A DNA stretch of 64,000 nt, taken from contig CM023539.1 of the NCBI GenBank assembly GCA_013350335.1, positions 25,165,043 through 25,229,042 of the forward strand, written 5' to 3'. Within the stretch, counting starts at the first letter, position 1; each line of letters starts with the position of its first letter. The notes beneath the pieces are model-generated. The model had not been told where the DNA came from, ran no database searches, and saw nothing but the letters and a program-made list of their open reading frames with translations. Below are positions 55,816 through 64,000 of the stretch, in pieces. The position numbers were made by a program, and so were the translations under genes. This DNA is from Chimonanthus salicifolius (Eukaryota; Streptophyta; Magnoliopsida; Laurales; Calycanthaceae).

Positions 55816-56825
55816 GGGTTAAAATATATCCTGTATGGACCATGTGATTAGTTTACAAGTGCAAAAATCAACTAATTGAACTCCTAATATGCTGTTCTGA
55901 AAAAGTTCCCAATCGTATATGGTTACTTCACTAAATGCATGAGATGCATCAAATAAAATAGGCCCTAACTTACCTTTTAATAGAAAGGGGCCTGACTTTC
56001 TATGAGTGGATAAAATTTCTTATTCTGTTATTCTGTTATTGCTATTGCTAGATTGTATAGTTCATCTTAGAATCATTTTGAGTAATGTGTCCAATGTTTA
56101 TTATGCTTGCATCTAAATAAATATTTATCTCATTGTTTTCCAGGAGTTCTTAATGCATTTGTCAGTTTCTCTTGGAAGTTAATTATACATTTTTTCTTTT
56201 CACATTGCCATCCCAAAATAAAACTGTCTCCCATTTAAGATTATGCATCACGCTTCGAACTTTTTTACTTCTTCATACTAAAACCAAATAGTTGGTCATA
56301 GTAACCCTTTTGTGTTTCTGGAATCAATTTCTATATGAAGTGTGAATTCTGTGATTAATTGCCACTATTGCATCCTCGTCCACACCCTCAAATAGCTCCA
56401 TGTTGCTGTCTGGTTGCCTACACCAATGGTGTGCACTTGAGGAGCTATGCAACTCGGGGCTTTACAATCAGGCAGGATCCTGAACTTCCTTACAATGGAG
56501 GATTGAAGGGTATTTGTCTTTTTTCAACCAAAAGGGGCAATTACGCAACGACTTCATTTTCTCTTTTGTACTGTATTTAAGTCTTTAAGGGTTCCCCCGT
56601 TTCCCCCCACCCCACCTCCTTCCCTTTTCCCCAATGAGATATTTACGTATTCAAGTCTGTTGAGGTTGAAGTGGCTGAATGTTCTTGCTTCCTGAAATGG
56701 TAAAAGTTTGCCATTGAGGTGGGTCTAGTTCATAGTTTCTGACTTATATTCATTATGAACCCCTTTGTTTTTTTTTTTTTTTTTAAAAAAGTAACAGAAC
56801 ACTCTCTAACAATCTGAATTCCCAG
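55816..56825 (+). other. End of intron 3
   Basis: An open frame at 56359-56580 (73 codons, containing VHLRSYATRGFTIRQDPELP) is not recognised. A poly-T/poly-A block lies at 56768-56790. The region ends with the acceptor ATTCCCAG|GGAGTG. Confidence 0.45.
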
Positions 56826-56905
56826 GGAGTGGCAGATTTCTCATTTGGCTTGCAAAAAGGCTTCCTGAATCAAAAAATTACCTGGGATTGGATATACGCC
56901 ATAAA
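56826..56905 (+). CDS. Exon 4 of TrmB-family tRNA (guanine-N7)-methyltransferase
   Basis: Together with the last base of exon 3 it gives GSGRFLIWLAKRLPESKNYL and GLDIRHK. It completes the SAM-binding loop and contains the GLDIR/E acidic position that usually binds the ribose of SAM. Acceptor CCCAG, donor CATAAA|GTACGG; it enters in phase 1 and leaves in phase 0. Confidence 0.95.
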
Positions 56906-57674
56906 GTACGGATTTATACTTAAACTTGATGCTATCTGTTGGCTTATTGCAATTTGCAATTCATGTTTAAGTTCTTTTTTGATCAATTAACAGATTAGTA
57001 GTATTTCTAATGCAAACTGTTTGGAGGTATTATACCGTCCCCCTGCTCCACCCCTCACCCCTAAAAATAACCTCTTTTATTTTGAGGGCAGGTGCTTCGA
57101 AACTCTTCCAAAATGGATAAGAATGATCCATCTTTTCACTTGTTTTCTCAAAGATGGTTTCTTGTTTTACTTGTAAACTACAGATAGGGTTGACTGGTCA
57201 TTTGTTGTTAACAGGTGATTCCTACATTTTACACAGGTTGATCATCCTTAAGTAGTATTATTGAGCTGTTTCCATACTCTTCTGCATTTAATGAAGCCTA
57301 CTAAGTACTAGCTATTTCATCAAAAATATAGTACCAGTAGTCCTAGTAGTAGAGATTGCAGCAGTAACCTTTTTATTAGCCAATAATTGAAGAATCAAAA
57401 TCTTCAATCCAAGGGCTTTCAAGGGTATCTAGGTCTGAGTGACCAAGTTGAATAAAAAATGAATGATATGAAGTTGTCAACGTGTGAAGCTCTGATAAGG
57501 GATCCATAAAGCCCTAGTCCATCCAGAAGTATGTAGTTCTGAATTTAAGCCAGATCTGTCCCATACAGAGCCTGAGTTTTATCTGAAATGTGTAATTTTT
57601 TTTCCAAATTTTTAAATGTTCGCACCACAAATCTAGTGTACCATATTAAGTACTAGCGATAAAGGAGTATACGA

Positions 57675-57867
57675 AACCCGCACAGGGTTAGCTCAACTGG
57701 CAGATACTTAGGTTCAGGAACCAAAGGTCCCAAGTTCGAGTCCCTTAGTAACCCAATGTCCGTAGCTTGTGAGGGGCTGCATGCATTAAGTGTTTTACCC
57801 AACGTCCTCGTACTTGGGGAGAGGTGGGGGTCTTGGAGTTTTTCGTTGAAAAAAAATAAAATAAAAT
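57675..57867 (+). mobile_element. tRNA-derived SINE in intron 4
   Basis: An A box GGTTAGCTCAACTGG (57687-57701) and a B box with AAGTTCGAGTCCC (about 57733) form an internal RNA polymerase III promoter. The body ends in AAAAAAAATAAAATAAAATAAA. AAAGGAGTATACGA (57661-57674) and AAAGGGGTATACGA (57868-57881) are the target duplication, with one change. It depends on LINE enzymes. Confidence 0.93.
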
Positions 57868-58010
57868 AAAGGGGTATACGATTAGCAAGGGCATATTATT
57901 TACCTGGTGATACACCGTTAACAATGTAATACATATATCCTCAAACAGAAATCTATATGCATTGCTGAAGTTTGAATATTGTTGGTAACTGATATGTGTT
58001 ATACATGCAG

Positions 58011-58060
58011 TTAATGAAACGAGCACAGTTCTGGGTGAAAGAAATGGGTCTTAAGAACAT
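58011..58060 (+). CDS. Exon 5 of TrmB-family tRNA (guanine-N7)-methyltransferase
   Basis: It reads LMKRAQFWVKEMGLKN and two bases of an Ile codon. Acceptor CATGCAG, donor ACAT|GTGAGT; it enters in phase 0 and leaves in phase 2. The segment is a helix following the SAM site (family pattern L..RA..WV.EL.L.N). Confidence 0.94.
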
Positions 58061-58149
58061 GTGAGTGTCATTATTTATGATCTTAATGAAACATAAGATT
58101 ACAATATTCACAAAGTTCCCATGGATTATTTTTTTATTTTTGAATCCAG

Positions 58150-58234
58150 CCATTTCATGTTTGCAAATGCTATGGTTTCTTTTGAGCAACTAGTGTCAAC
58201 TTACCCTGGACCTCTGATGTTGGTCTCAATCCTG
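58150..58234 (+). CDS. Exon 6 of TrmB-family tRNA (guanine-N7)-methyltransferase
   Basis: It gives (I)HFMFANAMVSFEQLVSTYPG and PLMLVSIL. The NxHF.FANA segment forms the SAM adenine contact in the family. Acceptor ATCCAG, donor CCTG|GTGAGT; it enters in phase 2 and leaves in phase 0. The 89-bp intron before it is the shortest of the gene. Confidence 0.95.
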
Positions 58235-58607
58235 GTGAGTATGAATTTACTTATCTCATTTATTTTAGGACTGGTTTGCCTTGCTATGTAGTTATTTAGG
58301 TTTGTATCTTAAAATTGTATTTTATTTATCTTCTGTTCATCGATTTAGTTTGTCTTGGTTAATTTCTCTTACAAATGTCAGGAGTTGGATTTTTTACCTT
58401 CTTCTTGTCAGTGCCAAATTTCTTCTTTCTACTTACCTTCTGGATATTTCCCCCTTTCATAGTTACTAATTTTTGGATGTTCATTAAAATATTTGGATTT
58501 TGTTTGTGGGTATAGTTTTTTGGTTGTTATCGAGATTATGCTGAACATGACCATTTCCTCAAATTAAGGTTAATCATTTCCCCTTTTTCTTCTCCCATTT
58601 CTGGCAG

Positions 58608-58706
58608 TGTCCGGACCCACATTTTAAGAAAAGGCATCATAAAAGAAGAATCGTACAAAAGCCCCTAGTAGATTCTATTTTAAACAATTTGAGTCCCGGA
58701 GGACAG
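58608..58706 (+). CDS. Exon 7 of TrmB-family tRNA (guanine-N7)-methyltransferase (last seen)
   Basis: It reads CPDPHFKKRHHKRRIVQKPL and VDSILNNLSPGGQ. The PDPHFKKRHHKRR block corresponds to the PDPWxKxRHxKRR catalytic and tRNA-binding motif of bacterial TrmB. Acceptor CTGGCAG, donor GGACAG|GTATGC; phases 0 and 0. The missing tail (usually starting with hydrophobic beta-strand residues and a QSD-type motif, about 60-80 residues) was not found up to 64000. Confidence 0.95.
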
Positions 58707-59094
58707 GTATGCACTTGAGCACCTTAACTGCAACTAAGGGTAGTGGTTTTGTTGGAAGGATAGACATGTAGCATGCGTGCTAATCAATCTTGTTTTATTC
58801 CCCTTTTTCTGACTGCAAACCTTCAAATTGAACTAACATGTTCCACTTTCTGCACTTTTTCATTGGTAGGCGACAAAATAGCTTTTACTCACATATGTAT
58901 GAGCAAGAGATGTGCAATTAAAAACTCAAAGGGTGTCTCTAAATGTATATCTTGGAAGAATGCTTATTATTTAGTGAGGTTAATTGATATACGTATGTGT
59001 CCCCATACTCAAACAATAGAGCATACTGCTCTTTCATATTTTCTGGTAGACTATGAATTCGGAAGTAACTACACAAGAAATAGTGTGTTAGTGA
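58707..59094 (+). other. Start of intron 7
   Basis: An open frame at 58773-59120 (115 codons) is not a recognised protein and overlaps the target site of the LINE. I treat it as chance. Confidence 0.5.
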
Positions 59095-59105
59095 GGGATG
59101 AATCA

Positions 59106-59854
59106 ATTTTTTTTTTTTGAGCGGTAACAAGTATAAATATATTAAGAGAGAGAAAATAATACAAGGGATGGAATGGATCTAAGAGACTAAGACCCAAAGA
59201 AACCAAGAGAAAAAGAGCATAGAAAACCCCATCACAGATGCTCCAAAATCACAAGAAATCACCCCAAAGTTGCACAAGGGCCAGCAACCCCATATGCCTC
59301 CAAACTGACTGAGAAGAATCTGAACTCCCTAGGACGCCGTCCAAACTACAAAGAATTCCAACTCCCTATTACACCATCCAAACACCACGATTCAACCACC
59401 TCTTAAATCCGGGAGACCGAGAACCCCAAAAATAAGCCACCAAAAATCCTACTTCGGACATTCATTTGGAGACTCTTTGAAAATCCAATCTCTTTCGCAT
59501 TCTAACCTGTTGAGTAGAATGAACAGGTCTCGCAACTCTTTTCCTTTTAGAAGAAGCGGGTAACAATGCTCTGTTCCTATTTTCAGCCGCCTAAATGTTA
59601 GAGATAGCTTGAACACTATTATGAAACTGAATCCCCAACTGCTTTCCTATCTCTAAGATTGATCTACTATCTTCTTCCGAATACCCCTTTTCCTTTAGAT
59701 TAAAAGCATCATTCTCTGGTTCAGGGTCTTCCCTCTCCTTAGCGTCATTCTCTAACCCACAACTAGGGACCGATCCTTTAGGATCAATAATATTGTCATC
59801 CTCAGAACAAGACTCCTTTGCATGCCACTTCTGACTCGCTTCCAACTGCAGAGG
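59106..59854 (-). mobile_element. Short L1-type LINE with target duplication
   Basis: GGGATGAATCA lies on both sides (59095-59105 and 59855-59865). The left end is a poly-T run, the poly-A tail of a minus-strand LINE, followed by GAGCGGTAACAAGTATAAATAT, typical of plant L1 3' ends. The minus strand at 59866-59591 keeps a frame (LEASQKWHAKESC..., EDSRSILEIGKQLGIQFHNS). The latter resembles the variable region between LINE ORF1 and ORF2. The catalytic ORF2 is missing, so it was inserted truncated or lost its middle. Confidence 0.8.
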
Positions 59855-59865
59855 GGGATGAATCA

Positions 59866-60519
59866 TGTTTTAGAAGTCAAGCATTTGTTGTGTGATAGGA
59901 CAACATGCATAGCCCAATAGAACTACTGAAATATCCATTTGAACTTGATGTTTGTATATCAACTTTACAATTTTTCAAAAGAAGGCTCATAAGAAAATGT
60001 TATTAATGAGGCGATGATCATCACTCAAAAATAATGTCATTTATAAACCTGTTAAATTTTGGAATAGTATAATCAAGCTTTGAGGTAATTTGATTGAATG
60101 CTTCTATTTATGGGTTTCAAGGTTCCTAAGATTAGTGATAAAAATAGGCTATTTTGAACTTTGAATTTCAATACAACAATGTGCTTAAGTGAACAAGGTC
60201 AGTTAGACCATTTTGCACCTTGATTAGCTCTAAGTTGGGGTAACCTAAACTAGGCCTTGTTTATTTAGATTCTTTTGACAATAAGCCCATTTTTATGTTT
60301 TTAGAAAAAAAAAATTGATATTTTAGTCAAACTGAAGTTATAGCTAATAATATGATGGTCATCACTAAAGACATTAATCCAATGGTATGTTACTTGTTTG
60401 GGCGAGAAAGGCTTGGAGAGTGTTACAAGGTTGAATGGTTCTCAACTGCATCTTGCTTTACACTAGAGAATCATACTAAGGATGCAGGACTTGAATAACA
60501 TTAGTAGGAGGCATGGGAG
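59866..60519 (+). other. Intron 7 sequence, nothing recognised
   Basis: This is AT-rich noncoding DNA. I looked for further methyltransferase exons here and found none. Confidence 0.5.
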
Positions 60520-61144
60520 GTGATCCATGACACTACTAAGGGAAGCCCTAAATGCCTAATGTGATTATGAAAAGACTAAAAGGGGTAAGAAATGACACCC
60601 TAAATAAAAAATGGGCTGAAATTAATCAATCAATTAATAATGACAATTAAATAATATAAATAAGCGACAAATAATTCAATTAAATTCTCAGAATTCAGTG
60701 TAAACAATTGTATCATGATCCAAGCCTAGTTACCACACACGGGATCCCTCAAAAACAAAAGGGGCTTGTTAATTCCCACAAATATGCAAATCTATCACCA
60801 AAAGGGGATTAATTTTGGGCTGTTTGGCATCAAGGTGAGACCAAAACAAAATGGAGACAGCAGGATAAAGGAGTATCAGGGATGTGAAAAGTGGGTTTAA
60901 AGATAAATGAGGATGGATAAGGGCTGTATGGTGGTTTAGAACATGTGGTAATGACTGTATGAGGCTAAGGAAGGGTCCAAGAGGGCTATTGGCTGCAGTA
61001 GGAGGGCTGTATGGGACTGGAAATAAAGTTTAGAGGCTGGCGAAGGCAGATCTGGGTACAAAAGGGGTCAAGGAAGGACACGACAACAGTATTAGGAGAG
61101 GAGGAGGAGGGAAGGGGGGGGGGGGGGGGGGGGGGTGGTATTTG
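60520..61144 (-). mobile_element. Fragment of a TGATGTAGGAC-family LTR with a G22 run
   Basis: The text near 60540-60640 (GCCCTAAATGCCTAA, AATGGGCTGAAATTAA) matches the LTRs at 37126 and 41757. It starts near TGATCCATGACAC at 60520. The right part was cut by the copia LTR at 61145. A run of 22 G lies at 61114-61135 within a purine-rich tract. Confidence 0.55.
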
Positions 61145-61414
61145 TGTTGTGGGATGCAATGGGACCCAACTCGGGACAAACTAAACTGACTATGCCTATT
61201 TGGCAAGTCAACTGTATAGGTGTATAATTAGGAGTATATAAGTTGGATTGATTGTACTTTCATTTTTGGCTACTTTAATTGGTTCTCTCTTTCTTATTTT
61301 TACCTGTACCCTCTAAGAGGAAATACATCTTAATACAATACTGAGAATCATTAATATTTGATCTTCATCTCTTTTCTTCCTTTCTTTTTTTCTTTTTCAT
61401 TATTAGAATCAACA
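61145..61414 (+). repeat. LTR of copia unit 1
   Basis: It begins TGTTGTGGGATGCAATGG and ends TTAGAATCAACA; the primer-binding site begins at the next base. Confidence 0.88.
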
Positions 61415-62414
61415 TTGTATCAGCTAGAACGAATTTCTGGACGCTTTAAGAGGTTTTTCTTATTCCGTTTTACCGTTCCTCGCCGGAGTTACTATTCATC
61501 CTCGGCCTCCGGCCTCTTCTCCGACTCTCCAAGGATTTCTATTGTGAATTCTCCCTTCTATCTTTCTTCTTCTGTAGATCTGGCCATTTTACTGTCTCCC
61601 TGCTGCTTTGTGTTTTTCTACATTCCCTGCAGCTCTGAGTTCTCGACCTTCAATCCGTTGACCGAAAAAGATTTTGCCGGCGGGACCCCACCATACCCCT
61701 TCCGTTTTTTGATGACCTATCCATCTGTCCCATTGGATCTCTAATCTGATCAGTGTGGGTCCTCAGATCTATTAGGTTTTGAACTGCTGCCTGGGATGCA
61801 CCAATCTCAGATTTTGTTGGTTTTTTGGCCAGATCTATTGTCTTTTTCCCTGGTTTTGCTTGGAACCAAGTCTCTTGTATTCGCCCCTACCTCTCGATCA
61901 GATCGCACCTGGGTGCTCTCCATTTCATCAACAGTGGGGCCCATTTTTGGTCCTCTGCATATAGCACGCAAAACCCCTTCTTGGAGGTTTTTTGGTTCGA
62001 TCTCTTTGGATTTGACCTCCTTGCAGCTCGGCTAGACATTACTAGCTTCGTCCCTTGCCGACCTTCTCCTGCCACAGGTGGACTTAGGATTTCAATCCAA
62101 GGTGGGGCCCATTTTCCAGGTCTTTATTTCCGTTGCCTGCACCGTCTGTGACCAGATTTTTCTGGTTTTTTTGGCTTCATCTACTCACTCTGCTGCATCT
62201 GGTCGAGTTTTCTCTCCCAGTTGGTGTTGCCTACCACTCCTGCTTTCATCCTTACCACCAGTTACTCCGTCCTTCATCGGTGGGCCCCACTATTGTCTCT
62301 TTGGTTCGTTGGATCAACTTCTGAGACTGCTATTCTGCTAGTTGTTGCTGCCTCTGATCTCTCTACCACTTTTATCCTTGCTTTCTACTACTTGAAAGCT
62401 TTCTTCTTGGGATA
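61415..62414 (+). other. Copia leader of unit 1
   Basis: This is a C/T-rich 1-kb leader with repeated TGGGGCCCA/GGGGCCC phrases. A 128-codon open frame at 61358-61744 starts in the LTR; it is repeated in unit 2 with one residue changed (Asn to Asp). I do not take it as a functional gene. Confidence 0.6.
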
Positions 62415-63330
62415 ATGGCCGCATCTACAGAACCACCGAAGACCTCTGGGGCCTCTTCTTCCACTGATATGGCTTCTTCTGGCTATCAACATATTGGCAA
62501 GATTATCACTGTGTTCTTGAATGAGACCAATTACTTCCAATGGTCTCATTCGGTTAAAATGTTTCTTACTGCCAAACAGCTATCCGATTTTACTGATGGT
62601 ACCACCCTTGAACCAGACAAGGAGGACTCATACCGTACCTGCAACGCTAATAATTCTTTGGTGCTGTCTTGGTTCCTTCATTCCATGGAAGATCAATTTC
62701 GTGGGACTGTCTATACACTTCTCACGGCCAAGGATGTCTGGGACACCATGAAGGCCTTGTATTCAGACGGTGATGATTCTGCCTGGCTCTATGAGCTTTA
62801 TCAGACTGTTTCTCACCTTCGATAGGGGGAGCTCTCCCTCATTTAGTATTATTCCAAGATGCGAACCTGTTGGCTTGAATCGGATCAACTTGAATCGGTT
62901 CAGTTTGTGGACTCTGCTGATGTTGTTTTTTATAACCAGATTCTTAATCGACGACGGACTTTTGAGTTCATGGCTGGCCTTAACCAGGACTTTGAACCTA
63001 TTCGGGCCCAGTGCTTGGCCAACGCCCTCTTCCTTCTTTGGAAGAGGTCTACTCTGCCTTACTTCGAGATGATGGCCGCCGCCTGGTTACGACTCCTATG
63101 CCTGTCGAACGGTCTGCGTTGGTAACCACTAATCCTTCCATGCCTCCTCTCAAACGTTGGGCTTCTGGTTCTTATGGAAAAGACTCTTCTTTTGACCAGC
63201 GTCGTGACACCAAAGGTCTCCAGAAGAAGGGGTCTCGGTTCTGCACTTTTTGTAAGATGATGAATCATTATATTGATTCTTGCTATAAATTGCATGGCCA
63301 TCCGAAGCAAGCTACTATCTCCTTCACCGC
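62415..63330 (+). pseudogene. Copia gag of unit 1 with two amber codons and a frameshift
   Basis: The start is ATGGCCGCATCTACAG. The frame gives HIGKIITVFLNETNYFQWSH, KMFLTAKQLSDFTDGTTLEP, NNSLVLSWFLHSMEDQFRG and TAKDVWDTMKALYSDGDDS. At 62823 TAG stands where the nested copia has CAG (HLRQGELSLIQ), and a second TAG stands for the Gln of LIQ. After a frameshift at about 63011, 63230-63300 codes the zinc knuckle CTFCKMMNHYIDSC (C-X2-C-X4-H-X4-C) followed by YKLHGHPKQA. The end is cut by the next LTR. Confidence 0.9.
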
Positions 63331-63333
63331 GCC

Positions 63334-63603
63334 TGTTGTGGGATGCAATGGGACCCAACTCGGGACAAACTAAACTGACTATGCCTATTTGGCAAGTCAA
63401 CTGTATAGGTGTAGAATTAGGAGTATATAAGTTGGATTGATTGTACTTTCATTTTTGGCTACTTTAATTGGTTCTCTCTTTCTTATTTTTACCTGTACCC
63501 TCTAAGAGGAAATACATCTTAATACAATACTGAGAATCATTAATATTTGATCTTCATCTCTTTTCTTCCTTTCTTTTTTTCTTTTTCATTATTAGAATCA
63601 ACA
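63334..63603 (+). repeat. LTR of copia unit 2
   Basis: It has the same 270-bp length and ends as 61145-61414, nearly identical in sequence. Confidence 0.88.
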
Positions 63604-64000
63604 TTGTATCAGCTAGAACGAATTTCTGGACGCTTTAAGAGGTTTTTCTTATTCCGTTTTACCGTTCCTCGCCGGAGTTACTATTCATCCTCGGCCTCCG
63701 GCCTCTTCTCCGACTCTCCAAGGATTTCTATTGTGGATTCTCCCTTCTATCTTTCTTCTTCTGTAGATCTGGCCATTTTACTGTCTCCCTGCTGCTTTGT
63801 GTTTTTCTACATTCCCTGCAGCTCTGAGTTCTCGACCTTCAATCCGTTGACCGAAAAAGATTTTGCCGGCGGGACCCCACCATACCCCTTCCGTTTTTTG
63901 ATGACCTATCCATCTGTCCCATTGGATCTCTAATCTGATCAGTGTGGGTCCTCAGATCTATTAGGTTTTGAACTGCTGCCTGGGATGCACCAATCTCAGA
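63334..64000 (+). mobile_element. Copia unit 2: LTR and start of leader, cut by the window end
   Basis: LTR 63334-63603 and leader repeat 61145-61811 almost base for base; visible differences include GTGTAGAATT versus GTGTATAATT, and GTGGATTC versus GTGAATTC. The junction CACCGCGCC|TGTTGTGGG joins it directly to gag of unit 1. Confidence 0.88.

Larger units (their letters stand above)
21404..58706 (+). other. Gene span: tRNA (guanine-N7)-methyltransferase, TrmB family (3' end outside window)
   Basis: Seven exons with GT-AG borders and consistent phases join into 233 codons. The protein methylates N7 of guanosine, usually G46 of the variable loop in tRNA, using S-adenosylmethionine. Landmarks in order are an S/R/F-rich N-terminus of about 60 residues that looks like a plastid transit peptide, GHVRIRQHVNPLSS, the SAM-binding loop VDIGSGSGRFL, GLDIRHK, the FANA region, and CPDPHFKKRHHKRRIVQKP. 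The latter corresponds to the catalytic PDP-x-KxRHxKRR motif of bacterial TrmB; the cytosolic eukaryotic Trm8/METTL1 form differs here. About 60-80 residues of the C-terminal part of the fold are missing and should lie past 64000. Introns measure 10411, 16696, 7930, 1105, 89 and 373 bp, and the seventh exceeds 5.2 kb. Confidence 0.92.
61145..63333 (+). mobile_element. Copia unit LTR-leader-gag, first of two direct copies
   Basis: LTR 61145-61414 (TGTTGTGGGATGC...TTAGAATCAACA, 270 bp), then primer-binding site TTGTATCAGC, a 1-kb leader and gag. Gag stops after its zinc knuckle, where the same LTR starts again at 63334 without a polypurine tract. It belongs to the family of the copia at 24298-29647. 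The period of the direct repeat is 2189 bp. No pol is present between the copies. Confidence 0.85.

Noticed and set aside
56359..56580. 73-codon frame in intron 3 as a hidden exon
   Set aside because: It has no resemblance to TrmB, does not fit the exon phases, and exons 3 and 4 already join without a gap in the conserved loop.
61358..61744. 128-codon open frame repeated at 63547-63933
   Set aside because: It begins inside an LTR and crosses the primer-binding site. Conservation between the two copies simply reflects the recent duplication.
58707..64000. Search for the last methyltransferase exons
   Set aside because: No segment with the expected C-terminal motifs and splice sites was found; the space is taken by a LINE, an LTR fragment and copia units.

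Overview
The window is nuclear DNA of a flowering plant. The evidence is GT-AG introns with short phase-consistent exons, a plastid-type protein of bacterial origin, and plant-type Ty1/copia, Ty3/gypsy, TRIM, L1 LINE, tRNA-SINE and Mutator-like elements. The species cannot be fixed from this sequence; the long repeat-packed introns suit a large-genome, probably woody, lineage. I see no rRNA, no stand-alone tRNA, no CRISPR array and no prokaryotic gene.

One host gene is present. It runs on the + strand from 21404 to at least 58706 and encodes a tRNA (guanine-N7)-methyltransferase of the TrmB family, probably plastid-targeted. I could place seven exons (21404-21658, 32070-32123, 48820-48895, 56826-56905, 58011-58060, 58150-58234, 58608-58706). 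They give 699 coding bases, or 233 codons, spread over 37.3 kb. The last exon or exons lie beyond the window. Introns 1, 2 and 3 are about 10.4, 16.7 and 7.9 kb and are filled with nested retrotransposons.

Layout. Positions 1-18.9 kb are intergenic retrotransposon debris: several solo Ty3-type LTRs (3199-6373, 13516-16134, one at about 8.2-12.9 kb, and a candidate at 310-2137), a 2.6 kb solo LTR nested at 8673-11266, a 56/95-bp minisatellite, a decayed gypsy gag at 16.9-17.5 kb and a copia-type LTR from 17458. A Mutator-like element with an unusual four-fold nested inverted repeat lies at 19268-20475, 0.9 kb upstream of the gene. Intron 1 holds a SIRE-like gag-only copia element (22350-31353). 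A 5.35 kb copia (24298-29647) and a complete 497-bp TRIM (23776-24272) have both inserted into its gag, 25 bp apart. Intron 2 holds a LINE remnant, gypsy pol fragments, solo LTRs (38672-39112, 41757-42617), a deleted copia and a gypsy gag-protease element (43381-48423) whose left LTR carries a solo SIRE-like LTR (43756-45185). Intron 3 holds another gypsy derivative, a LINE 3' end with a TRIM-related solo LTR inside it, and a GT-rich tract. Intron 4 holds a SINE. Intron 7 holds a LINE and a copia LTR-leader-gag unit that is directly repeated (61145 and 63334) almost without change.

The most unusual signal is that at least six LTRs, from both Ty1 and Ty3 types, carry arrays of short perfect palindromes. 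Each family has its own word (TCAGTCGACTGA, CGAGTACTCG, GGATCATCC, CGAGGCCTCG, GAGTCGACTC), yet the palindromes are spaced at about 21-22 bp in almost every case. The second is the nested hairpin-forming element just upstream of the gene. Most insertion boundaries were fixed by TG...CA ends plus 5-bp target duplications read directly; each entry states this where it applies.
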